A DNA stretch of 64,000 nucleotides. Source: Microbacterium sp. SLBN-146. Lineage in GTDB: Bacteria > Actinomycetota > Actinomycetes > Actinomycetales > Microbacteriaceae. Under the pieces are notes generated by a model. The model worked only from the letters and a program-made list of their open reading frames with translations, had not been told where the DNA came from and did not search any database. This document shows positions 1 through 9,548 of this stretch, in pieces. Both the position numbers and the translations under genes were made by a program. Numbering within the stretch: the first letter of the stretch is position 1; each line of letters starts with the position of its first letter. Location: contig NZ_VFMR01000001.1 in assembly GCF_006715145.1 (NCBI RefSeq), forward strand, positions 2,356,001 through 2,420,000. Reading direction: 5' to 3'.

Positions 1-196
1 GGCCCTCGCGGTGCTGCTGTCGCCCGTCATGCCGGTTGCGACCGAGAAGCTCTGGGTGGCACTCGGCGCCGACGTCGCGCTCGGGATGATCGCCGACCAG
101 CCGCTGCGCGAAGCGGGCCGATGGGGCATCCTCGCACCGGGTACATCGGTCAATGCGCTCGCGCCGCTCTTCCCGCGCGTCGAGCAGAGCGTATGA
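1..196 (+). CDS. metG: Methionyl-tRNA synthetase, C-terminal end (partial)
   Basis: Only the last ~65 residues are in the window; the frame is open from base 2 and stops at 194-196. The peptide has the C-terminal pattern of bacterial MetRS anticodon-binding domains: LLSPVMPVATEKLW, then QPLREAGRWGILAPGT and a terminal LFPRVE. MetRS charges tRNA-Met in the cytoplasm. There is no C-terminal tRNA-binding (Trbp111-like) extension after PRVE. The stop overlaps the tatD start (ATGA, 193-196), so the two are translationally coupled, an order (metG-tatD-rsmA) common in actinobacteria. The identification rests on a short tail plus context. Confidence 0.85.
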   Translation, partial: ALAVLLSPVMPVATEKLWVALGADVALGMIADQPLREAGRWGILAPGTSVNALAPLFPRVEQSV

Positions 197-1080
197 CCGA
201 CGATCCCTCCGGCTACGTCCGCACGCGTTCGCAGGAGGGGCGCGGCGACGTGCGCTGGCCGCAGGCGCCCGAGCCCCTGGCCGTCGCGGTCTACGACAAC
301 CACGCGCACCTGGAGATCGAGGACGGCGATGCTCCGCTGAGCCTCACGGAGCAGCTCGACCGCGCTGCCGCGGTCGGTGTCGTCGGTGTCGTGCAGGCGG
401 GAGGAGACATCGACTCCAGCCGCTGGTCGGCGTGGGCTGCGGCATCCGATCCGCGCGTTCTCGCGGCCGTCGCGATCCACCCGAACGAAGCGCCCGCCTA
501 CCGCGCGGCAGGCCGCCTCGATGAGGCGCTCGGGGTCATCGACGAGCTCGCGGCGCAGCCCCGCGTGCGGGCGATCGGCGAGACGGGTCTCGACTTCTTC
601 CGCACCGACGAAGAGGGTCTCCCTGCTCAGTTCGGCAGCTTCGAGGCGCACATCGCGATGGCGAAGAAGCACGGCATCGCGATGCAGATCCACGATCGCG
701 ACGCCCACGACGCCGTCCTGGAGACGCTGACGCGCGTGGGAGCACCCGAGGCCACCGTCTTCCACTGCTTCTCGGGAGACGCCGCCATGGCGCGTGTCTG
801 TGCAGAGGCGGGCTACTACCTCTCCTTCGCGGGAAACCTCACGTTCAAGAACGCGCAGAACCTCCGCGATGCTCTCGCCGTCACGCCGCGCGAGCGGATC
901 CTCGTCGAGACGGACGCGCCGTTCCTGACGCCGACGCCGCATCGCGGACGCCCGAACGCGCCGTACCTCATCCCCGTCACAGTGCGTTTCATGGCCGAGG
1001 AACTCGGCGTCGACCTCGACGAGCTGTGCGCGCAGTTGGCCGCCAACACCCTCGAGGTCTACGGCTCGTTCGACTCCTGA
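193..1080 (+). CDS. tatD: TatD family metal-dependent DNase
   Basis: A 295-residue TIM-barrel hydrolase of the TatD family (Mg-dependent 3'-5' exonuclease/DNase in characterised members). Visible metal and catalytic residues: HxH at 37-39 (DNHAHLE), Glu130 in IGETGLDFF, His167 in QIHDRDAH, His191 in VFHCFSGD and Asp241 in ETDAPFLTP. The first ~30 residues precede the barrel and look disordered. ATG 193 was chosen because it overlaps the metG stop in ATGA; the frame stays open upstream inside metG but an earlier start would be buried there. The 3' end overlaps the convergent MFS gene by 22 bases. Confidence 0.93.
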   Translation: MTDDPSGYVRTRSQEGRGDVRWPQAPEPLAVAVYDNHAHLEIEDGDAPLSLTEQLDRAAAVGVVGVVQAGGDIDSSRWSAWAAASDPRVLAAVAIHPNEAPAYRAAGRLDEALGVIDELAAQPRVRAIGETGLDFFRTDEEGLPAQFGSFEAHIAMAKKHGIAMQIHDRDAHDAVLETLTRVGAPEATVFHCFSGDAAMARVCAEAGYYLSFAGNLTFKNAQNLRDALAVTPRERILVETDAPFLTPTPHRGRPNAPYLIPVTVRFMAEELGVDLDELCAQLAANTLEVYGSFDS

Positions 1081-2339
1081 TCCGGCGACTCCTGATCCTC
1101 GTCGCTCAGCATGGGCCGAGCGGCGGCGATGTGCGAGATGGAGCGCCACACGAGCAGGAGCGCCAGGGCAGACCCCACGAACGCGAACCACCACGGCGCC
1201 GTGAGCCCCCACGTCTGCGCGAGCAGGCCGCCGATGAGCTGCCCGATGACGAGACCGCCGAAGACGCCCACCATGTTCACCGAGGCGATGCGTCCCTGCA
1301 ATGAGAGCGGGACGAGCCTCTGACGGACCGTCGTCGAGATCGTGCCCCAGACGAAGGCGTAGGCACCGAACCCGAACATCAGCGCGAACGCGACGACGGG
1401 TGACGTCGTCAGTGCGAACGCGAGATGCATCAGCACCTCGAGGGTCAGGCAGACGCGCATGAGGGTCGCGAACGACACGTGCCGCTCGAGCCAGCCGAAG
1501 CAGAGGGTGGCGAGGATCCCACCGAGTGCCGACGCCGTCGTCAGAGCGCCGTATCCGACCGGACCCATGTCGAGATAGTCGGTCGCGTACAGAACGAGGA
1601 TGCCCCATGGGGCTGCCCACGTGACATTGAAGACGAGGATGATGACGACGAGCGTCCGCACGGGAGCATTGCCCGCAAGCCAGGCGAGGCCCTCACGAAT
1701 CGGACGAGGCGGCCTTCCGTCGCGTGACGCCTCCTTCTCGGGGACGGGCGTCCGGGCGATCCGCGAGATCAGGACGACCGCGAGGCTCACGCAGAGGATC
1801 TGCACGAGGAACGGCCAGAACGAGCCCGCTGCGAAGAGGAAGGCACCCAGGGGAGGACCCGCCAACTGATTGCCGACGAGGAAGCCGGCCTGCAGCCGGG
1901 CATTGCCCGTCCCGAGATCGCTGGGCCGCACGAGCATCGGCAGCAGCGTGCTCCCCGCCGTGTCGGCGAAGACCTCGGCCGTGCCGTAGAGGAACGCCGC
2001 CGCGAGGACGATCCACACCGTGACCTGTCCCGTCACGAGGAACGCGACGAGAGCGAGCACGAGCACGGCGCGCGATCCGTTCGCGATCATGACGAGCCTG
2101 CGGCGGTCGTGATGGTCGGCGACGGACCCCGCGAAGAGACCGAAGAGCAGCCACGGGAGGAACTGCATCATGGCGCCCGCTGCGACGAGAAGCGGCGAGG
2201 AAGTGAGGGATGCCAGCAGGAGCGGTGCCGCCGACAGGGCGATGCCGTCTCCCAGGTTGCTCGTCCAGGACGAACTGAGAAGCCACCGGAAATCCCGTCC
2301 CAGGCGGCGGGGTGCGATCAGCTCGCCGAGGGAAGGCAT
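1059..2339 (-). CDS. MFS transporter, EntS/MFS_3-like
   Basis: A 426-residue integral membrane protein with about 12 hydrophobic segments. The N-terminus (FRWLLSSSWTSNLGDGIALSA, then GSVADHHDRRRLVM between TM2 and TM3) has the DxxDRR loop typical of the MFS_3/EntS branch, which contains siderophore and drug exporters. Substrate cannot be told. A TAGGAT -10-like box lies six bases before the ATG at 2339, suggesting a leaderless transcript and fixing the start. The hydrophilic C-tail (SDEDQESPDQESNEP) runs antisense over the last 22 bases of tatD. The next - strand gene, a second MFS transporter, ends 21 bases upstream. Confidence 0.88.
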   Translation of the reverse strand: MPSLGELIAPRRLGRDFRWLLSSSWTSNLGDGIALSAAPLLLASLTSSPLLVAAGAMMQFLPWLLFGLFAGSVADHHDRRRLVMIANGSRAVLVLALVAFLVTGQVTVWIVLAAAFLYGTAEVFADTAGSTLLPMLVRPSDLGTGNARLQAGFLVGNQLAGPPLGAFLFAAGSFWPFLVQILCVSLAVVLISRIARTPVPEKEASRDGRPPRPIREGLAWLAGNAPVRTLVVIILVFNVTWAAPWGILVLYATDYLDMGPVGYGALTTASALGGILATLCFGWLERHVSFATLMRVCLTLEVLMHLAFALTTSPVVAFALMFGFGAYAFVWGTISTTVRQRLVPLSLQGRIASVNMVGVFGGLVIGQLIGGLLAQTWGLTAPWWFAFVGSALALLLVWRSISHIAAARPMLSDEDQESPDQESNEP

Positions 2340-2345
2340 CCCGCC

Positions 2346-2351
2346 ATCCTA
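2346..2351 (-). promoter_or_regulatory. Candidate -10 (TAGGAT) of a leaderless MFS transcript
   Basis: TAGGAT lies exactly six bases upstream of the ATG at 2339, where transcription would begin at the start codon. No clear -35 is seen. The same geometry recurs at about a dozen genes in this window. Confidence 0.5.
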
Positions 2352-2360
2352 AGAGCGCCG

Positions 2361-3821
2361 TCAGGTGCGGGCGGTACCACGCGGCTTCTGGACGAACAGG
2401 GTCTCGGTCTGCTCGATGTCCATGCCCTTCGTTTCGGGGATCTTCCACGCGACGTAGACGAACGACAGAGCCGCGAACGCCGCGTACATGCCGTAGGTGA
2501 GCGGCAGCGACCACGCCGACATTGCGGGGAACGAGACGGTGATGAGGAAGTTGGCGATCCACTGCGCACCGGCGGCGACGCCGAGGGCCTTCGCGCGGAT
2601 GCGGCTCGGGAAGATCTCGCCCAGGAGAACCCAGACGAGCGGACCCCACGACGCTCCGAACCCGATGACGAAGAGATTCGCCGCGACGAGAGCGATCGGT
2701 CCCCACGGGGCGGGGAGCGACACGTCCTGACCCGCGCCCTCCGCGAACAGGAAGCAGACGGCCATCGTCGCGAGCGAGATCGTCATGATGATCGAGCCCG
2801 TGAGCAGGATGGGTTTGCGACCGACCCGGTCGACGAGGAAGATCGCGACGAGGGTCACCAGAACGTTCGTCACGGAGGTTACGACGCTGATGCCGAGCGA
2901 GGCCGATTCGGGGAAGCCGACGGACTGCCAGAGGCTCGTCGAGTAGTAGAAGATCACGTTGATGCCGACGAACTGCTGGAACACCGACAGGATGATGCCG
3001 GCCCACACGATCGGCTGAAGCCCCAGGGCCGGTCCGCGCAGCGACACGCCCGCGTTCTTCCGATCTTCGAGGATCGCCGTGGAGAGCTCGTTGATGTGCT
3101 TCTCGAGATCGACGGGCGGGACGAGCTGCGCGTAGATCTTTCGTGCTTCGTCGTCGCGGCCCTTCGCGATGAGGTAGCGGGGCGACTCGGGGAGAGTGAA
3201 GGCGAGGATCCCGTAGACGGCGGCGGGGATGACGCCGACGAGGAACATCCATCTCCAGGCCTCGAGGCCGAACCACAGCGGCTCGGACGCGCCGCCGGCG
3301 CCCCACGCCAGGACGGCGTCGCTCAAGAGCGCGGCGAAGATGCCGAGGGTGATCGCGAGCTGCTGCAGTGAAGCGAGCGCGCCACGCACCTGCTTCGGGG
3401 CGATCTCGGCGATGTACGCCGGCGCGACGACGGAGGCGATGCCGATGCCGAGCCCGCCCAGAACGCGCCACAGGATGAGATCGGGGACGCTGAAGGTGAG
3501 GCCCGCGCCGATCGAGCTCACGAGGAAGAGCGCTCCGCCGAGCATCATGACGCGAAGGCGTCCCCACCGATCGGAGAGGTTCCCCGCCAGGATGGCTCCC
3601 ACCGCGCAGCCGAGCAGCGCGACGGCGACGACGAACCCCGTCAGGACGCTCCCGAGCTCGAAGTTCTGGTCGATCGAGTCGACGGCGCCGTTGATGACGG
3701 AGGAGTCGAAACCGAAGAGGAAACCGCCGACGGCGGCGGCGACGGACAGGCCGAGCGCACGCCGCCCGTAGGGGCTCTTCAGCGTGAAGGCATCGGCGGG
3801 GATCGAGTCGGACGAGCTCAT
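2361..3821 (-). CDS. Sugar:H+ symporter, MFS sugar porter family
   Basis: A 486-residue, 12-TM transporter of the sugar porter (SP) family (XylE/GlcP/AraE type). Signature motifs are visible: the TM1 GGFLFGFDSSVINGA segment, DRWGRLRVM after TM2, PESPRYLIAKGR after TM6, DRVGRKP after TM8 and IPETKGMDIE after TM12. These motifs belong to proton-coupled monosaccharide importers in the cytoplasmic membrane; the sugar is not predictable. The open frame continues to 3956, but ATG 3821 is preferred because it begins the MSSSDSIP tail typical of the family and has a TAGGTT box seven bases upstream. It is divergent from rsmA with 71 bases between start codons. Confidence 0.93.
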   Translation of the reverse strand: MSSSDSIPADAFTLKSPYGRRALGLSVAAAVGGFLFGFDSSVINGAVDSIDQNFELGSVLTGFVVAVALLGCAVGAILAGNLSDRWGRLRVMMLGGALFLVSSIGAGLTFSVPDLILWRVLGGLGIGIASVVAPAYIAEIAPKQVRGALASLQQLAITLGIFAALLSDAVLAWGAGGASEPLWFGLEAWRWMFLVGVIPAAVYGILAFTLPESPRYLIAKGRDDEARKIYAQLVPPVDLEKHINELSTAILEDRKNAGVSLRGPALGLQPIVWAGIILSVFQQFVGINVIFYYSTSLWQSVGFPESASLGISVVTSVTNVLVTLVAIFLVDRVGRKPILLTGSIIMTISLATMAVCFLFAEGAGQDVSLPAPWGPIALVAANLFVIGFGASWGPLVWVLLGEIFPSRIRAKALGVAAGAQWIANFLITVSFPAMSAWSLPLTYGMYAAFAALSFVYVAWKIPETKGMDIEQTETLFVQKPRGTART

Positions 3822-3828
3822 GGACGCA

Positions 3829-3834
3829 AACCTA
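3829..3834 (-). promoter_or_regulatory. Candidate -10 (TAGGTT) of the sugar porter gene
   Basis: TAGGTT on the - strand, seven bases before the ATG at 3821, is consistent with a leaderless mRNA. It faces away from the rsmA -10 at 3881-3886, so the two promoters are divergent with 46 bases between the hexamers. Confidence 0.5.
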
Positions 3835-3880
3835 GCGCTCGCGGTCATCCACGGCGAGAGGCGACACGGTGCTGTCTGAC

Positions 3881-3886
3881 TACAGT
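3881..3886 (+). promoter_or_regulatory. Candidate -10 (TACAGT) of leaderless rsmA
   Basis: TACAGT lies six bases before the rsmA ATG at 3893, and no Shine-Dalgarno lies between, so the mRNA probably starts at the AUG. Confidence 0.5.
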
Positions 3887-3892
3887 TGAGAC

Positions 3893-4732
3893 ATGCCCGT
3901 AACTCTCCTCGGAGCCTCCGAGATCCGCTCACTCGCCGCGGACCTCGACGTGACACCGACGAAGAAGCTCGGCCAGAACTTCGTCGTGGACGCCAACACC
4001 GTCCGCAAGATCGTCCAGGTCGCTCGGGTCGTGGAGGGCGATCGAGTCGTCGAGGTCGGTCCCGGCCTCGGGTCCCTCACCCTTGCGATCCTCGAGCGCG
4101 GAGCATCCGTCACGGCTGTCGAGATCGATCACCGCCTCGCCGAGAGACTTCCCGCGACGGCGCGCGCCCACGGCGTTCCCGACGGTGCGCTCACGGTCGT
4201 CGATGCCGACGCACTGCGGGTGACCGCGCTTCCCGGCGATCCGACGGTGCTGGTCGCCAACCTTCCGTACAACGTCAGCGTCCCCGTCCTGCTGCACTTC
4301 CTCGAGACCTTCCCGCAGCTTCAGCGCGGGGTCGTCATGGTGCAGGCGGAGGTCGGCGAGCGGCTCGCGGCGCCGCCGGGCTCGAAGGTGTACGGCGCGC
4401 CGAGTGTCAAGGCGGCCTGGTACGGACGCTGGCGCCTCGCGGGAACCGTCTCCCGTCAGGTCTTCTGGCCCGTCCCCAATGTCGACAGCGTCCTCGTGGC
4501 GTTCGAGCGCAACGCTGACGCGCGGGGGACCGAGGAGGAGCGGCGGAGCACCTTCCGGATCGTCGATGCGGCCTTCCAGCAGCGGCGGAAGATGCTCCGA
4601 CAGGCGCTCTCGGCATCGCTCGGCGATTCCGCCTCGGCATCCGCCGTTCTGGAAGCGGCGGGGGTCGCCCCGACGGCTCGCGGCGAGGAGCTCTCCGTCG
4701 AGGACTTCCTGCGCATCGCCCGCGTTCTCTGA
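3893..4732 (+). CDS. rsmA: 16S rRNA A1518/A1519 N6-dimethyltransferase
   Basis: A 279-residue KsgA/RsmA protein that dimethylates two adjacent adenines in the 3' hairpin of 16S rRNA during small-subunit maturation. Diagnostic segments: KKLGQNFVVD (about 24-33), SAM motif I VVEVGPGLGSLTLAIL (about 52-67) and the target-base motif NLPYNVSVPVLLHFL (about 122-136). Length is normal. The start is supported by the -10 box and the absence of another Met before LGASEIRSL. Kasugamycin-resistance mutants elsewhere lose this function. It sits between tatD and ispE as in other actinobacteria, but here separated from tatD by two MFS genes and from ispE by three genes. Confidence 0.97.
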   Translation: MPVTLLGASEIRSLAADLDVTPTKKLGQNFVVDANTVRKIVQVARVVEGDRVVEVGPGLGSLTLAILERGASVTAVEIDHRLAERLPATARAHGVPDGALTVVDADALRVTALPGDPTVLVANLPYNVSVPVLLHFLETFPQLQRGVVMVQAEVGERLAAPPGSKVYGAPSVKAAWYGRWRLAGTVSRQVFWPVPNVDSVLVAFERNADARGTEEERRSTFRIVDAAFQQRRKMLRQALSASLGDSASASAVLEAAGVAPTARGEELSVEDFLRIARVL

Positions 4733-4844
4733 CCTGCATTCCGCTTCTCGTTCCCAGGGTGTTCATCGCGCCTTCAGGGAAAAGTACGAAACATGCCTGT
4801 AACATTTGCGGCACTGCAGCACGACGACCAGGGGAGAAGACGTC

Positions 4845-5765
4845 ATGCGCACCGCCGAACACCCCGCACCCGAGCGGGCCCTGATCCACCTGAGCGACAC
4901 GCACCTGCGCGCTGGAGGCGTTCGGCTCTTCGAGAGCGTCGATGCCTCTGCCCGACTCGAGCGCACCCTCGCCGTCATCGAGTCATCCGGCATCCGTCCG
5001 GACGGGATCGTCATCACGGGTGACCTCGCCGACCTCGGGGAGCCGGGCGCCTATGCGCAGCTCCGCGCCCTCGTCGAGCCTTTCGCCGCACACCTCGGCA
5101 CCCGCGTGTTCTGGGTCATGGGCAACCACGACGATCGTCCCGCCTTCCGTGCGGGGCTCTACGACGACGTGTCAGCGGACATGCGACCCGTCGACCGCGT
5201 CGACGAGCTCGACGGCCTTCGCCTCGTGACGCTCGACACGAGCGTCCCCGGTGCGCACCACGGAGAGCTGGACGACGCGCAACTGGAGTGGCTCGCCGAG
5301 ATCCTCGCCGTCCCGGCGCCGCTCGGAACCATCCTCGCGATGCACCACCCTCCGGTGCCGAGCGTCCTTCCCCTCGCCTCGAGCGTCGAGCTGCGCGACC
5401 AGCGCCGCCTCGCGCCCATCCTCCGCGGGAGCGACGTGCGGGCCATCATCGCGGGGCACCTGCACTACTCGACGTTCGCGTCGTTCGCGGGGATCCCCGT
5501 CTCGGTCGCGTCGTCGACGTGCTACGCACAGGACCTCACGGTCCCCACGGGCGGGACGCGTCCTCAAGACGGGGCGCAGTCGTTCAACCTCGTCCACTTG
5601 TACGCCGACACCGTCGTCCACTCGGTCGTGCCCGTCGACGCCCCGAGGGTGCTCGAGTACATCGACCCCGAGGAGGCTCAGCGGCGACTGCGCCTCGCCG
5701 GGATCGCGCCCGTCATCGACGCGCGGCAGGATGCTCGGATCGCGCCGATCGCTGCGATGCACTGA
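4845..5765 (+). CDS. Calcineurin-like metallophosphoesterase, CpdA-like
   Basis: A 306-residue cytoplasmic phosphoesterase with the full dinuclear metal set: HLSDTHL (Asp18, His20), [15 protein letters not shown], a His in MHHPPVP and AGHLHYSTF. This resembles class III cyclic-nucleotide phosphodiesterases (CpdA, Rv0805), but sequence alone cannot separate those from other phosphodiesterases. ATG 4845 is chosen because GGGGAGAAGA (4831-4840) is a strong ribosome binding site for it; an in-frame ATG at 4806 lacks one. The last 53 bases overlap the convergent Stealth gene. Confidence 0.88.
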   Translation: MRTAEHPAPERALIHLSDTHLRAGGVRLFESVDASARLERTLAVIESSGIRPDGIVITGDLADLGEPGAYAQLRALVEPFAAHLGTRVFWVMGNHDDRPAFRAGLYDDVSADMRPVDRVDELDGLRLVTLDTSVPGAHHGELDDAQLEWLAEILAVPAPLGTILAMHHPPVPSVLPLASSVELRDQRRLAPILRGSDVRAIIAGHLHYSTFASFAGIPVSVASSTCYAQDLTVPTGGTRPQDGAQSFNLVHLYADTVVHSVVPVDAPRVLEYIDPEEAQRRLRLAGIAPVIDARQDARIAPIAAMH

Positions 5766-7320
5766 CCTCGGCTTTCTCCCACGGAGCCCGCACGGGGAAC
5801 ATGCGCTCGAGCGTCGCGCGGAGCGTGCTGACGCGGACGTCCTCGGGGATCTCCGCATTCCCTCCGTCGTTGAGGCAGAACATGTCGACATCGGTGCTGC
5901 GCGCGGCGATCCGCGCCATGCGTCGAAGGCCCGCGACCATCGTGGTCTGCACGTAGCGGACGCGCGGCTCCCGTGTCGAGACCGCACGACCCGTCATGAG
6001 CGCGTAGTAGTGGTACAGGCTGTTCGTGACCGAGATGTCCGTCGCGGCGCGGAAGCGGGATGCCGCCGTGCGGGCGAAGTCCTCTGCGAAGGTCTCCTCG
6101 AGCTCGGCCATGACGCTCTTCCGCAAGGGTGTTGCACAGTGCTCGAGATCGCGGACGATCGTGCGACCGAAACGTTCGCGCAGGAGCGCGCGGTTGACGC
6201 GCAGGCCGTTGTCGTGTCCGCTCCGGGCGGGCGCGGGGTCGCCCGCACCGATCCGGATGCCGCACTCGACGAACTTCGTGACGCCGGCGGGCGTGAAGAA
6301 CATCTCGGGCCGGACCGTCCGCCCGAAGAACATGTCGTCGTTGGAGTAGAGGAAGTGCTCCGCGAGTCCCGGAACCCGATGCAGCTGCGCCTCGACGGCG
6401 TGCGAATTGTGCGTGGGAAGCGTCGACGTGTCGGCGAAGAACTCCTCGCTCCGCACGATCGTGACCTTCGGGTGGTCGGCGAGCCAGGCGGGAGCGGGGG
6501 AGTCGGTCGCGATGAAGATCCTGCGAACCCACGGGGCGTACATGTGGACGCTCCGCAACGCGTACCGCAGCTCGTCGACGTGTCGGTAGCGGGCGGGACC
6601 GTCATCCCCTTCGCCGACGACGTACTGCGCGAGCTGGGCGGCCCGCTGCCGCTGGAAGTCGCTCGACGAGCCGTCCACCCAGGAGAAGACCAGGTCGACG
6701 TCTTCCGTGAACTCCTGCGGCTGCGGGTCGAACATGCCCGCGATCGTCCGCCACACGCGGCCGTGACGTTCGACGGTGTCCCCGTCGATGTCCTCCGTCG
6801 CCGTCTCGCGGCGGAGGTAGGCGTTGTCGTTGGGAGCCGAGACCGTCGTGTCGCCGAAGCGCCAGAACTCCAGGCGTGCCCCGAGCGATGCCCCGTAGCG
6901 CAGCGTCCGTCCGGGCGTGATGCGGGGGCGGAAGACGCGGAGTGCGGAGGGATCGGGGCCGGGATCCGTCCATTCGGATGCCGGGACGGCGGGGCGGCGC
7001 TTCGACTTGATGTACAGCGGTTCGGTGTCGCACAGCGAGCCCAGGGCCGCGAGTGCCTCCGCGCGAGCATCCACATCGACGACGATCGCGTCGACGAGAC
7101 GGTCCATGCGCACGAGCAAGAACTCGACCCCGGCGCGCTCGAGAGCATCTGCGACGAGAAGCAGGTCCGCGACGCGCGCCGCCGAGGGGCTCACGGTGTC
7201 ATGGACCAGATGGACGACGCCGTCCTCGAGTGAGACATCGTCGCGCGTGAGCAGTCCGGTCCACCGCTGCGAACGGTTCGGCAGCGCGGAAAGCGGCGAT
7301 GCTGCGGGGCTTGCGATCAC
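5713..7320 (-). CDS. Stealth family sugar-phosphate transferase
   Basis: A 535-residue Stealth protein; characterised relatives transfer hexose-1-phosphate from a nucleotide sugar to build phosphodiester-linked polysaccharides. The conserved regions appear in order: CR1 [11 protein letters not shown] (about 207-217), CR2 [22 protein letters not shown] (about 249 on), CR3 [11 protein letters not shown] through [13 protein letters not shown], and CR4 with FCLNDGG near the C-terminus. The ~200 residues before CR1 are less conserved. GTG 7320 was chosen because GAGGAGG lies five bases upstream on the - strand; the open frame to 7434 has no such site. No other capsule or teichoic-acid gene is nearby, so it is an orphan. 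Its 3' end lies antisense in the phosphoesterase gene. Confidence 0.9.
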   Translation of the reverse strand: MIASPAASPLSALPNRSQRWTGLLTRDDVSLEDGVVHLVHDTVSPSAARVADLLLVADALERAGVEFLLVRMDRLVDAIVVDVDARAEALAALGSLCDTEPLYIKSKRRPAVPASEWTDPGPDPSALRVFRPRITPGRTLRYGASLGARLEFWRFGDTTVSAPNDNAYLRRETATEDIDGDTVERHGRVWRTIAGMFDPQPQEFTEDVDLVFSWVDGSSSDFQRQRAAQLAQYVVGEGDDGPARYRHVDELRYALRSVHMYAPWVRRIFIATDSPAPAWLADHPKVTIVRSEEFFADTSTLPTHNSHAVEAQLHRVPGLAEHFLYSNDDMFFGRTVRPEMFFTPAGVTKFVECGIRIGAGDPAPARSGHDNGLRVNRALLRERFGRTIVRDLEHCATPLRKSVMAELEETFAEDFARTAASRFRAATDISVTNSLYHYYALMTGRAVSTREPRVRYVQTTMVAGLRRMARIAARSTDVDMFCLNDGGNAEIPEDVRVSTLRATLERMFPVRAPWEKAEVSASQRSARSEHPAARR

Positions 7321-7507
7321 ATTGTCCTCCTCATCCGGCAGCGGATCCGCAGAGGGCTCGCGGGACTGACGGGATGGCCACCCTACGCACTGTCCGTTAC
7401 GGAGACGTTTCCTCACCCACCCTTGACAGGGCATTCGCCTCTATGCTCTCGCCTTGCGCCATCGGGTCGCCGTGCGCAAGGGGCCTGCGCGCATCCGCCG
7501 ACGTCGC

Positions 7508-7513
7508 TAGCCT
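7508..7513 (+). promoter_or_regulatory. Candidate -10 (TAGCCT) of a leaderless aldo/keto reductase
   Basis: TAGCCT lies six bases before the GTG at 7520. The 15 bases from the box to the start codon are nearly identical to those before the DUF501 gene (53276-53290): TAGCCTGGAG followed by two bases and GTG. Confidence 0.5.
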
Positions 7514-7519
7514 GGAGCG

Positions 7520-8587
7520 GTGACCGAAGAGCATCGCTACCGCTCCCGCGGGGGAGACCTGCACCGTCCGTACGCCGCGGCCGACGAACGCTACGAGCGC
7601 GTGGAGTATCGGCGCGTTGGAACCTCCGGCCTCACCCTTCCCCCCATCTCCCTGGGACTGTGGTGGAACTTCGGCGACAACATCCCCTTCGACAACCAGC
7701 GTTCGCTCCTTCGTCACGCGTTCGACGCGGGGATCACGCACTTCGATCTCGCCAACAACTACGGCCCGCCGTACGGCTCTGCCGAGACGAACTTCGGCCG
7801 GATGATGCGCAAAGACTTCGCGCCCTATCGCGACGAGCTCATCATCTCGTCGAAGGCCGGCTACGACATGTGGGACGGTCCGTATGCGAACGGCGGCTCG
7901 CGCAAGTACGTCATCGCGAGCGCGGAGCAGTCGCTTCGGCGGATAGGACTGGACTACGTCGACGTCTTCTACTCCCACCGCTTCGATCCCGACGTGCCCC
8001 TCGAGGAGACGATCGGAGCCCTCGACACACTCGTCCGCGACGGCAAGGCGCTGTACGTCGGCATCTCGTCGTACAGCGAGCGGCAGACCGTCGAGGCGGC
8101 CGCCATCGCCCGCTCTCTCGGGACGCCCCTCGTCATCCACCAGCCCTCGTACTCGATCCTCAATCGCTGGATCGAGGACGGCCTGACCGACGCCCTCCGT
8201 CAGGAGGGGATGGGTGCCATCGCCTTCGTGCCGCTGGCCCAGGGACTCCTCACCGACAAGTACCTCGGCGACGGTCCCGCGGATCGTGCGCAGAAGCGGT
8301 CGTCGATCCCCGATCGTCCGCTCTCGGACGAGGGGAGGGCGCGCCTGCGAGGACTCGACGTCATCGCGAAGGAACGTGGTCAGTCCCTCGCACAGCTCGC
8401 GCTTCAGTGGGTGCTGCGGGATTCCGTCGTCGCGTCGGCGCTCATCGGTGCGTCGCGCCCGGCCCAGATCGATGAGAACATCGCGGCTCTCGATGGGCCG
8501 GCGTTCACGACCGAGGAGCTGGAGCAGATCGACGCTCTCGCCGAAGGCGGCGAGGACGGCCTCTGGACGGACCCGGCCGACGCGTGA
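7520..8587 (+). CDS. Aldo/keto reductase, YghZ/Gpr-like (AKR14 type)
   Basis: A 355-residue NADPH-dependent aldo/keto reductase. The catalytic tetrad is complete: Asp76 and Tyr81 ([12 protein letters not shown]), Lys112 ([18 protein letters not shown] stretch) and His153 (FYSHRFDPD). The GYDMWDGPY sequence and the N-terminal [13 protein letters not shown] extension match the E. coli YghZ (L-glyceraldehyde 3-phosphate reductase) branch, so detoxification of L-GAP or methylglyoxal-like aldehydes is likely but inferred. The GTG start follows TAGCCT by six bases. Its stop shares GTGA with the ispE start (8584-8587), so the two genes are translationally coupled although the functions are unrelated. 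Confidence 0.9.
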   Translation: MTEEHRYRSRGGDLHRPYAAADERYERVEYRRVGTSGLTLPPISLGLWWNFGDNIPFDNQRSLLRHAFDAGITHFDLANNYGPPYGSAETNFGRMMRKDFAPYRDELIISSKAGYDMWDGPYANGGSRKYVIASAEQSLRRIGLDYVDVFYSHRFDPDVPLEETIGALDTLVRDGKALYVGISSYSERQTVEAAAIARSLGTPLVIHQPSYSILNRWIEDGLTDALRQEGMGAIAFVPLAQGLLTDKYLGDGPADRAQKRSSIPDRPLSDEGRARLRGLDVIAKERGQSLAQLALQWVLRDSVVASALIGASRPAQIDENIAALDGPAFTTEELEQIDALAEGGEDGLWTDPADA

Positions 8588-9513
8588 GTCAGGCCTTCAT
8601 CGCCGACCGCGTCCGGGTGAGGGCGCCGGGAAAGCTCAACGTCTTCTTCGAGGTCGGTGGGGTGCAGGACGACGGCTATCACGACGTCGCATCCGCCTAT
8701 CAGGCCGTATCGCTCTACGAGGAGGTGTGGGCCTCTCACTCGGACGACTTCACCGTGTCGGTGTCGGGATCGATCGACTCGACCGACGTCCCCCTCGATG
8801 ATCGCAACCTCGCGGTGCGCGCCGCGCGGCTCGTCGCGCGCACGGCCGGCTACGAGGGCGGCGTCCATCTCGACATCGTCAAGGGAGTGCCGGTCGCGGG
8901 AGGCATGGGAGGTGGATCGGCGGATGCCGCTGCCGCTCTCGTCGCGTGCGACGCCCTGTGGGGAACGGATCTCGGCGGGCAACGCCTGCAGCGGCTCGCG
9001 GCGCGCCTCGGCGCCGACGTTCCGTTCGCGATGCTCGGAGGAACGGCGATCGGGACGGGTCGCGGCGACCAGCTGAGTCCCGCCCTCGCGAAGGGGCGAT
9101 TCGACTGGGTCATCGTGCCCTCGAGCGAGGGGCTGTCGACCCCCGAGGTCTATTCGCACCTCGACCGCATGCGCGGGGCGAGCGACATCCGCCCGACATC
9201 GTCGCCCGACGTCGACCCCGCCGTGCTCCAGGCTCTTCGTGCGGGGGATGCTGTTGCGCTCGCGGCGGCGCTTCGAAACGACCTGCAGACGGCCGCGCTG
9301 TCGCTCCGGCCGAGCCTGCGCGACCTTCTGGAACTCGGAGAGTCGATCGACTCGTCGCTCGGCGGAATCGTGTCGGGTTCGGGGCCCACTGTCGCGTTTC
9401 TCGCCGAGGGCCCCGAGGCGGCCCTCGAACTGCAGGTGACGCTGTCGGCCGCCGGATATGAGGCGCTCCACGTCCACGGACCCGTTTCGGGCGCTCGTAT
9501 CCTCCCCGCGTGA
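8584..9513 (+). CDS. ispE: 4-diphosphocytidyl-2-C-methyl-D-erythritol kinase
   Basis: A 309-residue GHMP kinase that phosphorylates CDP-methylerythritol in the non-mevalonate isoprenoid pathway. Key features: substrate-binding APGKLNVFF (Lys17), ATP loop [17 protein letters not shown] (about 103-119, Asp114) and the C-terminal [14 protein letters not shown] motif. The start is the GTG in a GTGA overlap with the aldo/keto reductase; no independent ribosome site is visible, so it depends on readthrough from that gene. Length and order agree with actinobacterial IspE. Confidence 0.96.
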   Translation: MSQAFIADRVRVRAPGKLNVFFEVGGVQDDGYHDVASAYQAVSLYEEVWASHSDDFTVSVSGSIDSTDVPLDDRNLAVRAARLVARTAGYEGGVHLDIVKGVPVAGGMGGGSADAAAALVACDALWGTDLGGQRLQRLAARLGADVPFAMLGGTAIGTGRGDQLSPALAKGRFDWVIVPSSEGLSTPEVYSHLDRMRGASDIRPTSSPDVDPAVLQALRAGDAVALAAALRNDLQTAALSLRPSLRDLLELGESIDSSLGGIVSGSGPTVAFLAEGPEAALELQVTLSAAGYEALHVHGPVSGARILPA

Positions 9514-9535
9514 GGACGATGTGACACGTCCCGAA

Positions 9536-9541
9536 TAGGCT
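9536..9541 (+). promoter_or_regulatory. Candidate -10 (TAGGCT) of a leaderless Eis-like gene
   Basis: TAGGCT is seven bases before ATG 9549. GGAGG lies between but ends one base before the ATG, too close to act as a ribosome site, which favours leaderless translation. Confidence 0.5.
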
Positions 9542-9548
9542 CGGAGGT

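Noticed and set aside
7423..7447. TTGACA followed by TATGCT before the aldo/keto reductase
   Set aside because: The spacer is only 13 bases, and a better placed TAGCCT lies at the gene start. The stem-loop at 7452-7481 was noted but has no supported role.
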